Assembly: GCA_039640495.1 (NCBI GenBank)
Contig: CP046864.1
Span: 1,426,001-1,490,000, forward strand
Reading direction: 5' to 3'
Length of the DNA: 64,000 bases
DNA from: Rhodobacteraceae bacterium IMCC1335
Lineage (GTDB): Bacteria; Pseudomonadota; Alphaproteobacteria; Rhodobacterales; Rhodobacteraceae
Positions 37,658-48,856 of this stretch are shown here, in pieces (positions within the stretch are counted from its first letter, which is position 1; each line of letters opens with the position of its first letter). The notes below the pieces were generated by a model. It had not been told where the DNA came from and made no database searches. It saw only the letters and a list, made by a program, of their open reading frames with translations. The position numbers and the translations under genes are program-made.

Positions 37658-37769
37658 CGATTATCTAAGCTGCATTAAACCTATAGTTGTAATCAGTAAG
37701 GGCCGGATTCCGGTCAATTTGAAACGAAATTGTATCAAAACTTGCATAATAAGCGAAAGATACGACTAG

Positions 37770-38555
37770 ATGATGCTACAGAGTGACACTGATTTGGTCG
37801 TAGAATTGGCTGAAACCAGGCCTGATTTGCGCGCGGCGCAACGGTTGCGCTACGCTGTATTCGTGAAAGAGTTGGGGGCTTCTGGGGCCGAAATAGATCA
37901 TCAAAACGAGCTAGAAATGGACCGGTTTGATCCCTTCTGCGATCATCTTGTCTTGAAAGATAAGGCTCGAAAAAACTGCCCTTTTGGTGGGATTATAGGA
38001 GTCTATAGGCTTTTGCGCTCGGAACAAGCGGCACGGATCGGGCAATTCTATTCAGAAGATGAATATGACCTGCAAAGATTATACGCCACTGGGCGTAACC
38101 TGCTTGAGCTTGGACGCTCTTGCGTACATCCGGCGTATCGCGGCGGCCTCGCAATGTATCATTTATGGCAGGCCTTGCAGCGCTATGTGGCAGAGCATAA
38201 TGTCGAAGTGCTGTTCGGGGTGGCCAGTTTTCATGGCACCGATCCGCAGAAACTGGCGGAACCTCTAAGTTGGCTTCACGCGCGCCACTTGGCCCCCGAA
38301 GCGCTGCGGGTCGCCGCAAGGCCAGAGGCGTTTCAGGCGATGGATCTGATCCCATCTGCAAGGATTGACCGGCGCGCGGCCATGTTGGCCATGCCGGCGC
38401 TGATTAAAGCCTATCTTCGGCTGGGCGGGTATATCGGTGAGGGGGCTTTTGTCGATTTCGCGTTTAAGACCGTTGATGTTTGTCTTATTCTTGATCGAGA
38501 CAGTATCAGCACACGCCAGAAAGTGCTTTATTCGGGTGATCTTTTAAAGTCATGA
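37770..38555 (+). CDS. olsB: L-ornithine N(alpha)-acyltransferase
   Basis: First enzyme of ornithine lipid synthesis, transferring 3-hydroxyacyl from ACP to ornithine to form lyso-ornithine lipid. 261 residues with a GNAT-like fold: RAAQRLRYAVFVKELGASGA, DPFCDHLVL, and LLELGRSCVHPAYRGGLAMY followed by FGVASFHGTDP. Two adjacent ATGs (37770, 37773) are possible. The stop shares the ATGA overlap with olsA, which encodes the second step. Ornithine lipids replace phospholipids when phosphate is scarce in marine bacteria; no clear Pho box is seen upstream. Confidence 0.9.
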   Translation: MMLQSDTDLVVELAETRPDLRAAQRLRYAVFVKELGASGAEIDHQNELEMDRFDPFCDHLVLKDKARKNCPFGGIIGVYRLLRSEQAARIGQFYSEDEYDLQRLYATGRNLLELGRSCVHPAYRGGLAMYHLWQALQRYVAEHNVEVLFGVASFHGTDPQKLAEPLSWLHARHLAPEALRVAARPEAFQAMDLIPSARIDRRAAMLAMPALIKAYLRLGGYIGEGAFVDFAFKTVDVCLILDRDSISTRQKVLYSGDLLKS

Positions 38556-39403
38556 ACACTTGGTATGGATCAGAAGATTCTGAGGCACTAACAGGCATTT
38601 CTTTTGCCGGTTGGTGGCTTGTTGCTGTGCGGCTTCTTGGCTTAGCGCCGATCGTTTTAGGCGGGCTGCTGCTGAGCGTGCTGATCCGAGGCCTGGAACG
38701 CCCGGTTTTTGGTCAAAACCGCCCGCTAACGCCATATATTACGGTGGCCGTTTGCCGGTTTGCGCTGCGTATTATTGGTTTGCCTTGCCGCGTAACAGGC
38801 ATGCCAATGCGCAGCCCGGGCGCTTTTGTTGCCAATCACAGTTCATGGCTGGATATCTTCGTATTGAACAGCTGCGCACGGGTTTATTTTGTATCTAAAG
38901 CAGAAGTCTCGGCCTGGCCTTTAATTGGATGGTTGGCGCGGGCCACTGGCACCGTTTTTATTCGCCGCAGCCGGCAGGATGCCGCGCAACAAACAGAAAT
39001 GTTTCGCGCCAGATTACAAAATGGCCATCGTTTAATGTTCTTCCCCGAAGGAACCTCAACGGATGGGCTGCGTATTTTACCTTTTAAGTCAAGCTTGTTT
39101 GAAGCGTTTTTTGCCTCTGATGACGCCTGCACAGAACTTTGGGTTCAACCCGTGAGCGTGGCTTTTTTTGCGCCACCAGAGCGCCCAGCGGCGTTTTATG
39201 GATGGTGGGGTGATATGGAATTTGGCACTCATTTCATCAAAACGCTCAGCGTTTGGCGGCATGGGCGCGTTGAGCTTTGTTTCAATGCGCCGCGTCGCGT
39301 CGCGGATTTTTCATCTCGCAAAGATTTGGCTGGCGCATTAGAGGCGGATATACGCGTTACACATGAGCGCACGCTCACCCATGCGCCTGTTGCGCGTGAA
39401 TAA
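38552..39403 (+). CDS. olsA: Lyso-ornithine lipid O-acyltransferase
   Basis: Membrane-bound acyltransferase of the PlsC family that completes ornithine lipid by acylating the hydroxyl of lyso-ornithine lipid. 283 residues. An N-terminal membrane segment (about 22-46) precedes the HX4D active-site motif VANHSSWLDIFVLNSCA (about 94-110) and the FFPEGTSTDG substrate motif (about 168-177). It is coupled to olsB by a four-base overlap. Its last 29 bases overlap the convergent thiE-like gene. Some PlsC activity on lysophosphatidate cannot be excluded. Confidence 0.88.
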   Translation: MNTWYGSEDSEALTGISFAGWWLVAVRLLGLAPIVLGGLLLSVLIRGLERPVFGQNRPLTPYITVAVCRFALRIIGLPCRVTGMPMRSPGAFVANHSSWLDIFVLNSCARVYFVSKAEVSAWPLIGWLARATGTVFIRRSRQDAAQQTEMFRARLQNGHRLMFFPEGTSTDGLRILPFKSSLFEAFFASDDACTELWVQPVSVAFFAPPERPAAFYGWWGDMEFGTHFIKTLSVWRHGRVELCFNAPRRVADFSSRKDLAGALEADIRVTHERTLTHAPVARE

Positions 39404-40004
39404 GCGCTCCTAAGGCCGCAATTGGATCCTCCTGCTGCCAAATTTCTTCGGCATAGGCAAAGAAATCGGCGCAGGTTTTGAGTTGAAGAATTTTCGTGGC
39501 CTCCAGCCCGCCTTCTGCCACAATCGGTATTTCAATCATTTCGCTCCACCAGGCGAATAGCTCTGGCTCGGCGATATCTCCTGCGTTCAGGTCATTTTCG
39601 TTTAACGGGCCGAAACAGACGTAATCCGCGCCGGCCTCGCCGGCATTTAACCCTTCATGGCGCGAGATACCACAAAAGGCGCCAACGATTGCGTCTTTGC
39701 CCAGTTCGGTGCGCGCCGAGCGTATTGAGCGGGCGCCATCAGTGAGATGCACACCATCAAGGCCGAAACGCTCAACCAGAAAAAAATGGCTTTGCAGCAC
39801 CAACGGCACATCGCGGCTGTGACAAATTTCGCGCAAGGTATCGGCAGCTTTGCCAATCATGCCTTCATCTCGAGTGCTCATTGCCAGGCGCACGCAAGCG
39901 ATCTCATGTAGATCTAGCATTCGTGATAGTAAATCTGCATAGCTGCTTAATTCAAATTCGGGCGGGCTAATCAGGTAGGTCTGCGGCTGCTCGTTTTCGG
40001 CCAT
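39375..40004 (-). CDS. thiE: Thiamine-phosphate synthase-like protein
   Basis: 209-residue TIM-barrel protein of the ThiE/TenI family. Recognisable segments are ALVLQSHFFLVERFGLDGVH (inexact family pattern), the DGVHLTDG core (about 95-102), AFCGISRHEGLNAGEAGADY (the G-xSxH motif) and CFGPL. The FGPxxxT pyrophosphate region reads CFGPLNENDLNAG, so catalytic identity is not certain; TenI-like or orphan ThiE members exist. No other thi gene is nearby. It overlaps olsA tail to tail by 29 bases. Confidence 0.72.
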   Translation of the reverse strand: MAENEQPQTYLISPPEFELSSYADLLSRMLDLHEIACVRLAMSTRDEGMIGKAADTLREICHSRDVPLVLQSHFFLVERFGLDGVHLTDGARSIRSARTELGKDAIVGAFCGISRHEGLNAGEAGADYVCFGPLNENDLNAGDIAEPELFAWWSEMIEIPIVAEGGLEATKILQLKTCADFFAYAEEIWQQEDPIAALGALIHAQQAHG

Positions 40005-40138
40005 GTTTTGGACTCCAAGTGTTTTTTATAAGGCTAACGCGATTTGCCTGCGGTGACTATGGCTGATCTCTGCTATGGGGCTTTAAACCCTCGTCTTTCT
40101 GGCGTAGAGCAAGGCCATTATGTAAGGAGGCTTAAGCC

Positions 40139-40885
40139 GTGCCTGAGTCACAGCGTCAACCCTATTTTGTTTTGGTCCGCCCGCAAATGGGCGAAAATAT
40201 CGGCGCATCCGCCCGTGCGATGTGGAATTTTGGTTTGGAGAAAATGCGCGTGGTTGCGCCGCGCGATGGCTGGCCCAGCACGCGGGCGGTGGCGATGGCC
40301 AGTGGCGCGGGCCGGTTGCTGGATGCGGCGCAGCATTTTGATGGGGTCTCTGAAGCGGTGGGCGACGCCAATTTTATTTTTGCCACAACAGCGCGCGGCC
40401 GCGGCTTAACCAAGCCAATTTTAGCGCCGGAAGAGGCGATGCGCCAAGCCGCGGAAAAACTCGCTCAGGGGCAAAAAGTAGCCGTGTTGTTTGGCCCAGA
40501 GCGCGCGGGGTTGGAAAATGAAGATATCGCGGGGGCAAATGCGTTGATATCGGTGCCGGTGAATCCTGATTTTCCATCGCTGAATTTGGCGCAATGCGTG
40601 TTGCTGATGGCCTATGAGTGGCGCCGCGCGCAGGGGCAGGTTGAGCTGGTGCGCATGGAACTGGCAAAAACCCAATGGGCAGAGGCGATTGAGGTTGAAA
40701 AGTTGGCCCAACATTATGAAGAGCGGCTTGAGGATGCTGGGTTTTTCTTTCCCGAGGCCAAGGCACCCGGGATGAAGGTGAATTTGCGGAATATGTGGTC
40801 TCGCTTTACGCTGACCCGCGCGGATGTGCAAATGTTGCATGGGGTGCTGCGGCAATTGGTGCGGGGTACCAAAGGCCAAGACTGA
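40139..40885 (+). CDS. trmJ: TrmJ-like tRNA/rRNA 2'-O-methyltransferase
   Basis: SPOUT-family RNA methyltransferase; E. coli TrmJ methylates position 32 of several tRNAs. 248 residues from GTG 40139, chosen because a full TAAGGAGG site precedes it. Motifs are YFVLVRPQMGENIGASARAM, VAVLFGPERAGLENEDIAGA (cofactor-binding knot) and SLNLAQCVLLMAYEWRRAQ. The C-terminal extension (about 165-248) is typical of TrmJ. The exact RNA target is inferred. ctaA follows after 61 bases. Confidence 0.88.
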   Translation: MPESQRQPYFVLVRPQMGENIGASARAMWNFGLEKMRVVAPRDGWPSTRAVAMASGAGRLLDAAQHFDGVSEAVGDANFIFATTARGRGLTKPILAPEEAMRQAAEKLAQGQKVAVLFGPERAGLENEDIAGANALISVPVNPDFPSLNLAQCVLLMAYEWRRAQGQVELVRMELAKTQWAEAIEVEKLAQHYEERLEDAGFFFPEAKAPGMKVNLRNMWSRFTLTRADVQMLHGVLRQLVRGTKGQD

Positions 40886-40946
40886 CTTGAACAGCCTCTT
40901 TCTTAGTCTAAATTTTAGCATGTTATAATAAGGGTTTTTTACGCAG

Positions 40947-42095
40947 ATGAATGATAAAAGATCGATATTTGAAGAGGTTGGATCGCAGAGCGCAGCAACT
41001 GATACAGCGCCGGTTCAGGGTATGATTGACCAAGGTCGTGGCGCCGGAGCCCGGTCTTGGATCCGGATCTGGTTGTATCTTTTATTTGCTTTGGTGGTGA
41101 CGATGATCCTGGTCGGGGGACTGACGCGCCTGACCGATAGCGGCTTAAGCATCACCGAATGGAAACCCGTTTCCGGGGCGTTGCCCCCCTTATCTGCCGA
41201 GGCATGGCAGAGCGAGTTCGACAAATACAAAGCCATTCCCGAATATGAACTTCAAAACAAAGGCATGAGCCTAGTGGAATTTCAATTTATTTACTGGTGG
41301 GAATGGGGGCATCGGCAATTGGGCCGGGTGATTGGTTTGGTTTGGGCGGTTGGATTTGCGGTGTTTTTCGCCGCCCGTAAAATCCCCACTGGGTGGACTG
41401 GCCGTTTATTGTTGCTGGGTGTTTTGGGCGGCATGCAAGGGGCGATTGGGTGGTGGATGGTGGCCAGTGGCCTAACTGGCGAGCGTTTGGATGTGGCCAG
41501 CTATCGCTTGGCAACGCATCTGGGGTTGGCCTTTGTTATCTTGGGTTTCATAGCTTGGTTTGCGCTCTCGCTCAGCCTTTCAGAGAGAGCGCTTTTGCAA
41601 CAGCGCCGCAGACGTAAAGAGCGTCTATTTTCCATGAGCACCGGGTTGATGCATTTTACCTTTTTGCAAATTTTGATCGGGGCGCTGGTGGCGGGAATTG
41701 ATGCGGGGCGCAATTATATCGACTGGCCTTTCATGGCGGGCGGGTTTTTCCCCCCTGATCCATTCAGCCTTACGCCTTGGTGGCGCAATTTTTTCGAAGA
41801 TGATGGTTTGGTGCAATTTATTCACCGGATGTCGGGTTATCTGCTCTTTATCTTTGGCGTGGTGGTATGGAGGCGGTCGCGCAAATCGGGAAATAGCGTG
41901 GTGCGCTCTGGCTATGCTTGGGTGATGGGTATGCTCGTGCTTCAGATGGTGTTGGGCATTGTCACTGTGATGCATTCGGCGCCTTGGTCCTTGGCGATTC
42001 TGCACCAATTGGGAGGTATTGCGCTTTGGGTTTTGGTTATTCGGGCCCGTTTCTTGGCTGGATATCCGCCTGAGCAATTCATAAAAGGAGCCTAA
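40947..42095 (+). CDS. ctaA: Heme A synthase
   Basis: Converts heme O to heme A for aa3-type cytochrome oxidase, in the inner membrane. 382 residues with about eight membrane segments. The four histidines of the heme sites are visible in WEWGHRQLGRVIGL, YRLATHLGLAFV, QFIHRMSGYLLF and APWSLAILHQLGG. The TRLTDSGLSITEWKPVSG motif lies in the first periplasmic loop. No cox genes are adjacent. The M32 peptidase starts 3 bases after the stop. Confidence 0.95.
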   Translation: MNDKRSIFEEVGSQSAATDTAPVQGMIDQGRGAGARSWIRIWLYLLFALVVTMILVGGLTRLTDSGLSITEWKPVSGALPPLSAEAWQSEFDKYKAIPEYELQNKGMSLVEFQFIYWWEWGHRQLGRVIGLVWAVGFAVFFAARKIPTGWTGRLLLLGVLGGMQGAIGWWMVASGLTGERLDVASYRLATHLGLAFVILGFIAWFALSLSLSERALLQQRRRRKERLFSMSTGLMHFTFLQILIGALVAGIDAGRNYIDWPFMAGGFFPPDPFSLTPWWRNFFEDDGLVQFIHRMSGYLLFIFGVVVWRRSRKSGNSVVRSGYAWVMGMLVLQMVLGIVTVMHSAPWSLAILHQLGGIALWVLVIRARFLAGYPPEQFIKGA

Positions 42096-42098
42096 ATC

Positions 42099-43583
42099 AT
42101 GAGCGCCTATCAAATTTTGATGGAATATCAGCATCAAACAGAGGCCTTGTCAAAAATTGCGGCGCGTCTTGACTGGGATCAAGAAACGATGATGCCGTCA
42201 GGCGCTATTTCAGACCGCTCACAGGAATCAGCCGCGCTTGAAAAGACCTTGCATGCCCGGCGCAGCAGCTCCAAATTGGGTGAGTTGCTGGCCGCAGCGC
42301 GCCAAACAAAACTAGCCGCCTCAGAACAGCGGCAAGTGCAGTTGATTGGGAAATCCTATCAACGTAATTGCAAAGTGCCGGCAGAGATATCGGTGGCTTT
42401 GGCCGGATTAACCTCAAAATCGCAACATATATGGGCCCAAGCGCGCGCGGATGAGGCGGTTGAAGATTTCACGCCGATATTGGCCGAAGTGGTTGCACTG
42501 CGCCAGCAAGAGGCCGCCGCTTTGGCCGATGGCACAGGGCTCAGCTTATATGACGCGTTGCTTAAGGATTATGAACCTGATGGCAGCACGGCTGAAATTT
42601 CAATAATGTTTGAGGCTTTGCGCAGCCCATTGGTCGCGCTGCGCTCCGCGGTGCTTGAGCGCCCGCCTGCGCCTGAATTGGAGGGACAATTTGATCCGCA
42701 GTTACAGTTGAAACTGAGCCAGGAGCTGGCAGAATGCTTTGGCTATAACATGGCGTGTGGACGAATCGATAGGGCGGTGCATCCGTTTTGTTCTGGAACT
42801 GGCGCGGATGTACGGATTACCACACGCACCGACTCCAGTGATCCGTTAGGGTGTTTTTATTCGACCATTCATGAGGTGGGTCACGGTAATTATGAGCAGA
42901 ATATAGATCAATCTTATGGCTTTACGCCGATTGGGCATGGCTGCTCGATGGGGGTTCATGAAAGTCAAAGCCGCATTTGTGAAAATCAACTGGGCCGCTC
43001 TGAAGCCTTCACCAGCTTTCTTTATGGCCGGATGCGCGACGCGTTTGGCTCTTTTGGCGTGGCCTCTGAGCGGCAGTTTTATCAAGCGGTGAATCGTGTC
43101 AGTGGTGGGTATATCCGAACCGAAGCCGATGAATTGCAATATAATTTGCACGTGATGATGCGGTTTGATCTCGAGCGTGATTTGTTGTCTGGACAGCTTG
43201 CAGTGTCGGACCTTGAAGCGGCTTGGAATGACCGGTTTTTGTCAGATTTTGGATATGCGGTTGATCGCCCGTCGCATGGGATGCTGCAGGATGTGCATTG
43301 GTCAATTGGGTTATTTGGTTATTTCCCAACTTATTCCTTGGGCAATGTCTATGCGGGGTGCCTGTATGAAAGCCTGCAATCGGCCTGTCCAAATTTAGAT
43401 ACAGATTTAGCTGCAGGCAATTTAGGACCTGCCTGTGCATGGCTGAAACAGAATGTGCAACAATACGGTAATCTTTTGCCAGCACATGAATTGATGACTG
43501 CCGCTTGCGGCGAGGCACCATCTGAAGCTGCATTCCTGCGCTATATCGAGGCAAAGTTTTCAGACCTCTATGATTTGGCATAG
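42099..43583 (+). CDS. M32-family carboxypeptidase (carboxypeptidase Taq)
   Basis: Cytoplasmic zinc carboxypeptidase, 494 residues, typical family length. The zinc motif STIHEVGHGNYEQN (HExxH, about 257-270) and the downstream GVHESQSRICENQLGRS (about 284-300) are both diagnostic of M32, as is YNLHVMMRFDLERDLLSG further on. The N-terminal helical part begins with LSKIAARLDWDQETMMPSGA. It starts 3 bases after ctaA and may be cotranscribed with it. Confidence 0.93.
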   Translation: MSAYQILMEYQHQTEALSKIAARLDWDQETMMPSGAISDRSQESAALEKTLHARRSSSKLGELLAAARQTKLAASEQRQVQLIGKSYQRNCKVPAEISVALAGLTSKSQHIWAQARADEAVEDFTPILAEVVALRQQEAAALADGTGLSLYDALLKDYEPDGSTAEISIMFEALRSPLVALRSAVLERPPAPELEGQFDPQLQLKLSQELAECFGYNMACGRIDRAVHPFCSGTGADVRITTRTDSSDPLGCFYSTIHEVGHGNYEQNIDQSYGFTPIGHGCSMGVHESQSRICENQLGRSEAFTSFLYGRMRDAFGSFGVASERQFYQAVNRVSGGYIRTEADELQYNLHVMMRFDLERDLLSGQLAVSDLEAAWNDRFLSDFGYAVDRPSHGMLQDVHWSIGLFGYFPTYSLGNVYAGCLYESLQSACPNLDTDLAAGNLGPACAWLKQNVQQYGNLLPAHELMTAACGEAPSEAAFLRYIEAKFSDLYDLA

Positions 43584-43630
43584 AAAGGTGCAAATCGTGT
43601 TTAAGCAGGGCCGCTTTGCGGATTTAGAAT

Positions 43631-46375
43631 TTAAGCCTCGCTTTGCGGGGCTTCTTCTTCCTCTGATTGCTCGACAATTCGGGCGACGGAAACTACTTCT
43701 TCGTTGCTGCCTGTGTTGAAAATTTTCACGCCGCCGGCGCTGCGCGAGCGGAAAGAAATACCTTCAATGGGCACCCGGATGGATTGGCCTTTTGACGTTG
43801 CCAGCATGATCTGATCTTCCAAATCGACTGGGAAGCTGGCAACTAAATCACCGCCCCGCATCGCTTTATCCATCGCAGCAACGCCCATCCCGCCTCGGCC
43901 ACGGACGGGATAATCATGGCTAGAGGACAGTTTTCCCGAGCCGCGGCTGCTAATCGTTAAGATCAGGTTCTCGGCGGCTGACATTTCGGCATAGCGTTCA
44001 GGGCTGATGGTTGCGTTGGCGCTCACCTCTTCATCTTCAGTGCCAGCCCCTTCGTCATCAACCATTCCGGCGACGGCGCGGCGCATCTTCAGATAGGCGG
44101 CGCGCTCATCTGAACTGGCTTCAAAATGGCGTAGGATCGACATCGAGACAACGCAGTCATCGCCAGTGAGGCGCACGCCGCGCACACCGGTGGATTTCCT
44201 CCCTTTGAAAACCCGCACCGCGTTGGTGGAAAAGCGGATCGCCCGGCCTGATTTAGTGACCAACATCACATCATCATCTTGGGTTGCGATGCGCGCGTTT
44301 ACCAGCGCGACATTATCTGGCAGATCCATGGCGATCTTGCCATTGGCGCGGACATTGGTGAAATCAGACAGCGCATTGCGGCGCACATCGCCGGCCGAGG
44401 TGGCGAAAATGATTTGCACGTTTTCCCAATCCTCTTCGGGAATATCAACCGGCATGATTGCGGCGATCGAAACGCCGGTTGGAATGGGCAGAATATTCAC
44501 TACAGCCTTGCCCTTTGAGGTACGCCCGCCTTGGGGCAGACGCCATGTTTTCAGCTTATAGGCCATGCCATCGGTCGTAAAAAACAACAATTGGGTATGG
44601 GTATTTGCCACGAAGAGCGAGGTGACCAAATCTTCATCTTTGGTTTGCATGCCCGATAGGCCTTTGCCGCCGCGGCGCTGGGCGCGAAAATCCACCAATG
44701 GGGTGCGTTTGATATAGCCCCCAGAGGTAATCGTCACCACCATATCTTCGCGCTCAATCAGATCCTCGTCATCCAGATCCCCGGACCATTCGATAATCTC
44801 TGTACGGCGCGGAACCGCAAATTGCTCTTTCACGCTGTTCAGCTCATCCGTGATGATCGCCATAATACGGTCACGCGAGCCCAGAATTTCAAGATATTCG
44901 CGGATTTTTCCCGCCAATTCCTGCAATTCATCCGTTACTTCTTTTACCCCAATTTGGGTCAGGCGTTGAAGGCGCAATTCAAGGATCGCTCGGGCTTGCA
45001 CTTCTGATAAATGATAGGTGCCATCCGCATTCACAGGATGGGTCGGATCATCGATTAGTTTAATATATTCAAGTATCTCTTCTGCCGGCCATGCCCGCGT
45101 CATCAATTTGGCGCGCGCATCCGCGGCGTCAACCGAGCTGCGAATGGTCGCTACAACTTCATCAACGTTTGAAACGGCCGCGGCCAGCCCGCATAGGATA
45201 TGGCTGCGTTCGCGCGCTTTGCGCAGCTCAAACGCGGTTCTGCGCGCCACAACATCTTCGCGAAAGGCGATGAAATTGGTTAAGAACGAACGCAACGTTA
45301 ACTGCTCTGGCCGCCCCCCGTTTAACGCCAACATATTGCAGCCAAAATAGGTTTGCATCGGGGTGAAGCGGAACAGTTGGTTCAAAACAACCTCTGCGGT
45401 TGCATCGCGTTTCAATTCGATCACAACCCGAACCCCGATTCGGTCGCTTTCATCTTGCACATGCGAGATGCCTTCGAGTTTCTTTTCGCGCACCTGTTCA
45501 GCGATTTTTTCAATCATCGCGGCTTTGTTTACTTGATAAGGGATTTCATAGATGATGATGGCAAATCGGTCTTTTCGAATTTCTTCGACGCGGGTTTTCG
45601 AACGGATGATAACGCTGCCGCGCCCCTCTAAATACGCTTTGCGCGCGCCCGAACGGCCAAGCATGATGCCGCCGGTCGGAAAATCGGGCCCCGGTACATA
45701 ACCCATTAATTCTTCGCTGGTGAGGTCGGGATTCTCGATCAAAGCCAAAGTGGCATCGATCACTTCGCCCAAGTTATGCGGCGGGATATTGGTGGCCATG
45801 CCAACGGCAATGCCCCCCGCGCCATTGACCAGCATATTCGGAAATCGGGCTGGAAGCACGGTTGGCTCGCGGTCTTTGCCATCGTAATTATCTTGAAAAT
45901 TGACAGTATCCTTATCGATATCGGCCAATAAGAATGATGCGGGCTTGTCCATGCGCACTTCGGTATAGCGCATTGCGGCGGCATTATCCCCGTCCATAGA
46001 GCCAAAATTGCCCTGGCCATCCAGCAGCGGCAGCGACATTGAGAAATCTTGCGCCATGCGCACCAACGCATCATAAATCGCGCTGTCGCCATGCGGGTGA
46101 TATTTACCCATGACGTCCCCCACGGGGCGGGCTGATTTGCGATAGGATTTATCATGCGTATTGCCGGTTTCATGCATGGCGTATAAAATCCGGCGATGCA
46201 CCGGCTTTAATCCATCGCGCAGATCCGGGATCGCGCGGCTGACGATCACGCTCATCGCGTAGTCAAGATACGCGGTTTTCATTTCCTCCGCGATCGAAAC
46301 GCTGGGCCCGTCATAGACAGCGCGTTGCGGGGGCGTTTCTTCGGTGGCTTCGGGGGTTTCTGGCGTGTCGGTCAA
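43631..46375 (-). CDS. gyrA: DNA gyrase subunit A
   Basis: Cleavage-rejoining subunit of DNA gyrase. 914 residues. The N-terminal [20 protein letters not shown], the quinolone-resistance region [20 protein letters not shown] (serine and aspartate at the susceptible positions) and the catalytic tyrosine in [10 protein letters not shown] are present. The C-terminal beta-pinwheel contains the GyrA box RAQRRGGKG and closes with an acidic tail. It faces the M32 peptidase gene tail to tail. Long open frames on the opposite strand are shadows of its codon use. Confidence 0.98.
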   Translation of the reverse strand: MTDTPETPEATEETPPQRAVYDGPSVSIAEEMKTAYLDYAMSVIVSRAIPDLRDGLKPVHRRILYAMHETGNTHDKSYRKSARPVGDVMGKYHPHGDSAIYDALVRMAQDFSMSLPLLDGQGNFGSMDGDNAAAMRYTEVRMDKPASFLLADIDKDTVNFQDNYDGKDREPTVLPARFPNMLVNGAGGIAVGMATNIPPHNLGEVIDATLALIENPDLTSEELMGYVPGPDFPTGGIMLGRSGARKAYLEGRGSVIIRSKTRVEEIRKDRFAIIIYEIPYQVNKAAMIEKIAEQVREKKLEGISHVQDESDRIGVRVVIELKRDATAEVVLNQLFRFTPMQTYFGCNMLALNGGRPEQLTLRSFLTNFIAFREDVVARRTAFELRKARERSHILCGLAAAVSNVDEVVATIRSSVDAADARAKLMTRAWPAEEILEYIKLIDDPTHPVNADGTYHLSEVQARAILELRLQRLTQIGVKEVTDELQELAGKIREYLEILGSRDRIMAIITDELNSVKEQFAVPRRTEIIEWSGDLDDEDLIEREDMVVTITSGGYIKRTPLVDFRAQRRGGKGLSGMQTKDEDLVTSLFVANTHTQLLFFTTDGMAYKLKTWRLPQGGRTSKGKAVVNILPIPTGVSIAAIMPVDIPEEDWENVQIIFATSAGDVRRNALSDFTNVRANGKIAMDLPDNVALVNARIATQDDDVMLVTKSGRAIRFSTNAVRVFKGRKSTGVRGVRLTGDDCVVSMSILRHFEASSDERAAYLKMRRAVAGMVDDEGAGTEDEEVSANATISPERYAEMSAAENLILTISSRGSGKLSSSHDYPVRGRGGMGVAAMDKAMRGGDLVASFPVDLEDQIMLATSKGQSIRVPIEGISFRSRSAGGVKIFNTGSNEEVVSVARIVEQSEEEEAPQSEA

Positions 46376-46495
46376 ATAAACTGCTCTTTTCGATGCCTAA
46401 TCTAAATCTTGTGAGTTAACCTTAGCAGAACAACCATATACTGCGCAATGGCAGAGGCTGTTTCATTCAGTCAAAGACGGTAATTTCTGCAAGAT

Positions 46496-47095
46496 TTAGG
46501 GCAGAATGCGCGTGTATTTTGCCCCTTCTAGGCTGACTCCGAATTTCAGACCGGCTTGGCCAAAAACCACCGCGATCACGGGGGCATTCAGCGTGGTGGT
46601 GTCAAGCCGGATCGACTCACCTTCGCCCTGAAACGCATAGTCAATATCGCCGCCTACAGTCCAACCGTCGGAATTACGAAAATCGTTTAACGCTTTCGAG
46701 CTCATGAAAAATAACGCATGCGCATATTGTTGCGCGCCCAGCTGCCAGCCATAGCCGGCGGAGGCCATAGAATAATATTCGATCGTCTCTCCTTCCGTGC
46801 GCAGGGCCCCGCGCCCGTAAGAGCCGCCAATTCCAAAACTAGCTTCGGTTATCAGAGGCATGATCAAAATACCCGCGGCGCGTTGGCTTAAGTCCTGCGT
46901 ATGGGGGTGGGTTTGATAAAGCTGCTCGAGCGTGGCGTCTACTCTGGCATCAATTTTGGTGGCATCTTCTTTTAAAAAAGCGGCTTCTTCCTTTAAAGCC
47001 TCGGTATCAACAAGCGCCGCCGCGCAGCCGTTTAACACAAGCATTGTGGCAAAGAGGCTTGCAAAGAGACGTAGTTTTGAGGTCAGCTTGTTCAT
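46496..47095 (-). CDS. SYLF-domain (YSC84-like) lipoprotein
   Basis: 199-residue exported protein. The signal peptide ends in a lipobox (MLVLNGCAAALV), so the cysteine at about 24 is probably lipidated. A short helical stretch (about 33-55) leads into the SYLF/YSC84 lipid-binding domain (RAAGILIMPLITEASFGIGG, SYGRGALR, YSMASAGYGWQLGAQ). The function of bacterial SYLF lipoproteins is not defined. It lies between gyrA and hemB, all on the minus strand, each with its own gap. Confidence 0.87.
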   Translation of the reverse strand: MNKLTSKLRLFASLFATMLVLNGCAAALVDTEALKEEAAFLKEDATKIDARVDATLEQLYQTHPHTQDLSQRAAGILIMPLITEASFGIGGSYGRGALRTEGETIEYYSMASAGYGWQLGAQQYAHALFFMSSKALNDFRNSDGWTVGGDIDYAFQGEGESIRLDTTTLNAPVIAVVFGQAGLKFGVSLEGAKYTRILP

Positions 47096-47176
47096 GTTAT
47101 TTTGCTCGATTTATAAGGGTACCGGATTGCCTCAGTCTCTAGCCTGTCTTACGCAGTTTGTCATCCTAGATTTCAT

Positions 47177-48274
<1,098 letters not shown>

Positions 48275-48303
48275 TTATTCGCGGAAACCCAGAGAAAATT
48301 ATC

Positions 48304-48816
48304 GTGCTACTCATTGATAACCTTGATTTTACAGCTTTTACCAGCGTTTGGTTCTGGGTTATCCTTGTGCTTGTTTGGGCGGTGACCAGCCAATATATCC
48401 TGGGCATTCCCTTTTCCGATTTACAGCGCGCGGCCAAGGCTGATGCAGATGCGCAAGAGGAAGCTTTAACTCGGCTGTTTGCGCAGGCGCAGCGTGTGGC
48501 CCCCCCCGCCATTGCAACTATTCGCTTGGGCTTGGCATTGGGGGCTGGATTCGCGGTGGGGTTTTGGGCAGTGGCAGCCTTTGGATATAGCAATGAGCCG
48601 CTGCAGGCTGTCTTTCTATTAGTGGTGCCGCTTTGGCCTGTATTGCTCTTGCGCGTGCGTTTTGCCCGCAGTATTATCGGCACCCGGCCCGATTTCGCGC
48701 AGGTCTATACAAAACTCCGATGGATCCGGTTTTGGACGTTTTGTATCGGCGTGCTCACGCTTTTCCTGACGGCGTTCTGGGGGATGATTTTCAATATAAA
48801 CAAGCTGGTCCTATGA
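48304..48816 (+). CDS. Four-helix integral membrane protein, function unknown
   Basis: About 170 residues (GTG 48304, VLLIDNLDFTAFTSVWFWVI). Four hydrophobic segments lie near residues 13-33, 74-95, 98-120 and 142-163, with a polar, helical stretch between the first and second (RAAKADADAQEEALTRLFAQ). The pattern resembles a Rhodobacteraceae protein often annotated loosely as a component of the SufBCD complex, but nothing here proves this. An upstream ATG at 48244 has no good ribosome site. It precedes mfd by 40 bases. Confidence 0.65.
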   Translation: MLLIDNLDFTAFTSVWFWVILVLVWAVTSQYILGIPFSDLQRAAKADADAQEEALTRLFAQAQRVAPPAIATIRLGLALGAGFAVGFWAVAAFGYSNEPLQAVFLLVVPLWPVLLLRVRFARSIIGTRPDFAQVYTKLRWIRFWTFCIGVLTLFLTAFWGMIFNINKLVL

Positions 48817-48856
48817 AAAAAGACGGGTGGTTTAGTTTTTGCGCAGCAAGGTTTGA

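Noticed and set aside
40044..40409. 121-residue open frame overlapping the start of trmJ
   Set aside because: It runs out of frame through the SPOUT methyltransferase, which has a perfect ribosome site at its own GTG.
44166..45631. Several long open frames on the plus strand opposite gyrA
   Set aside because: They lack ribosome sites and family motifs and lie fully inside a clearly intact gyrA; they arise from its codon bias.
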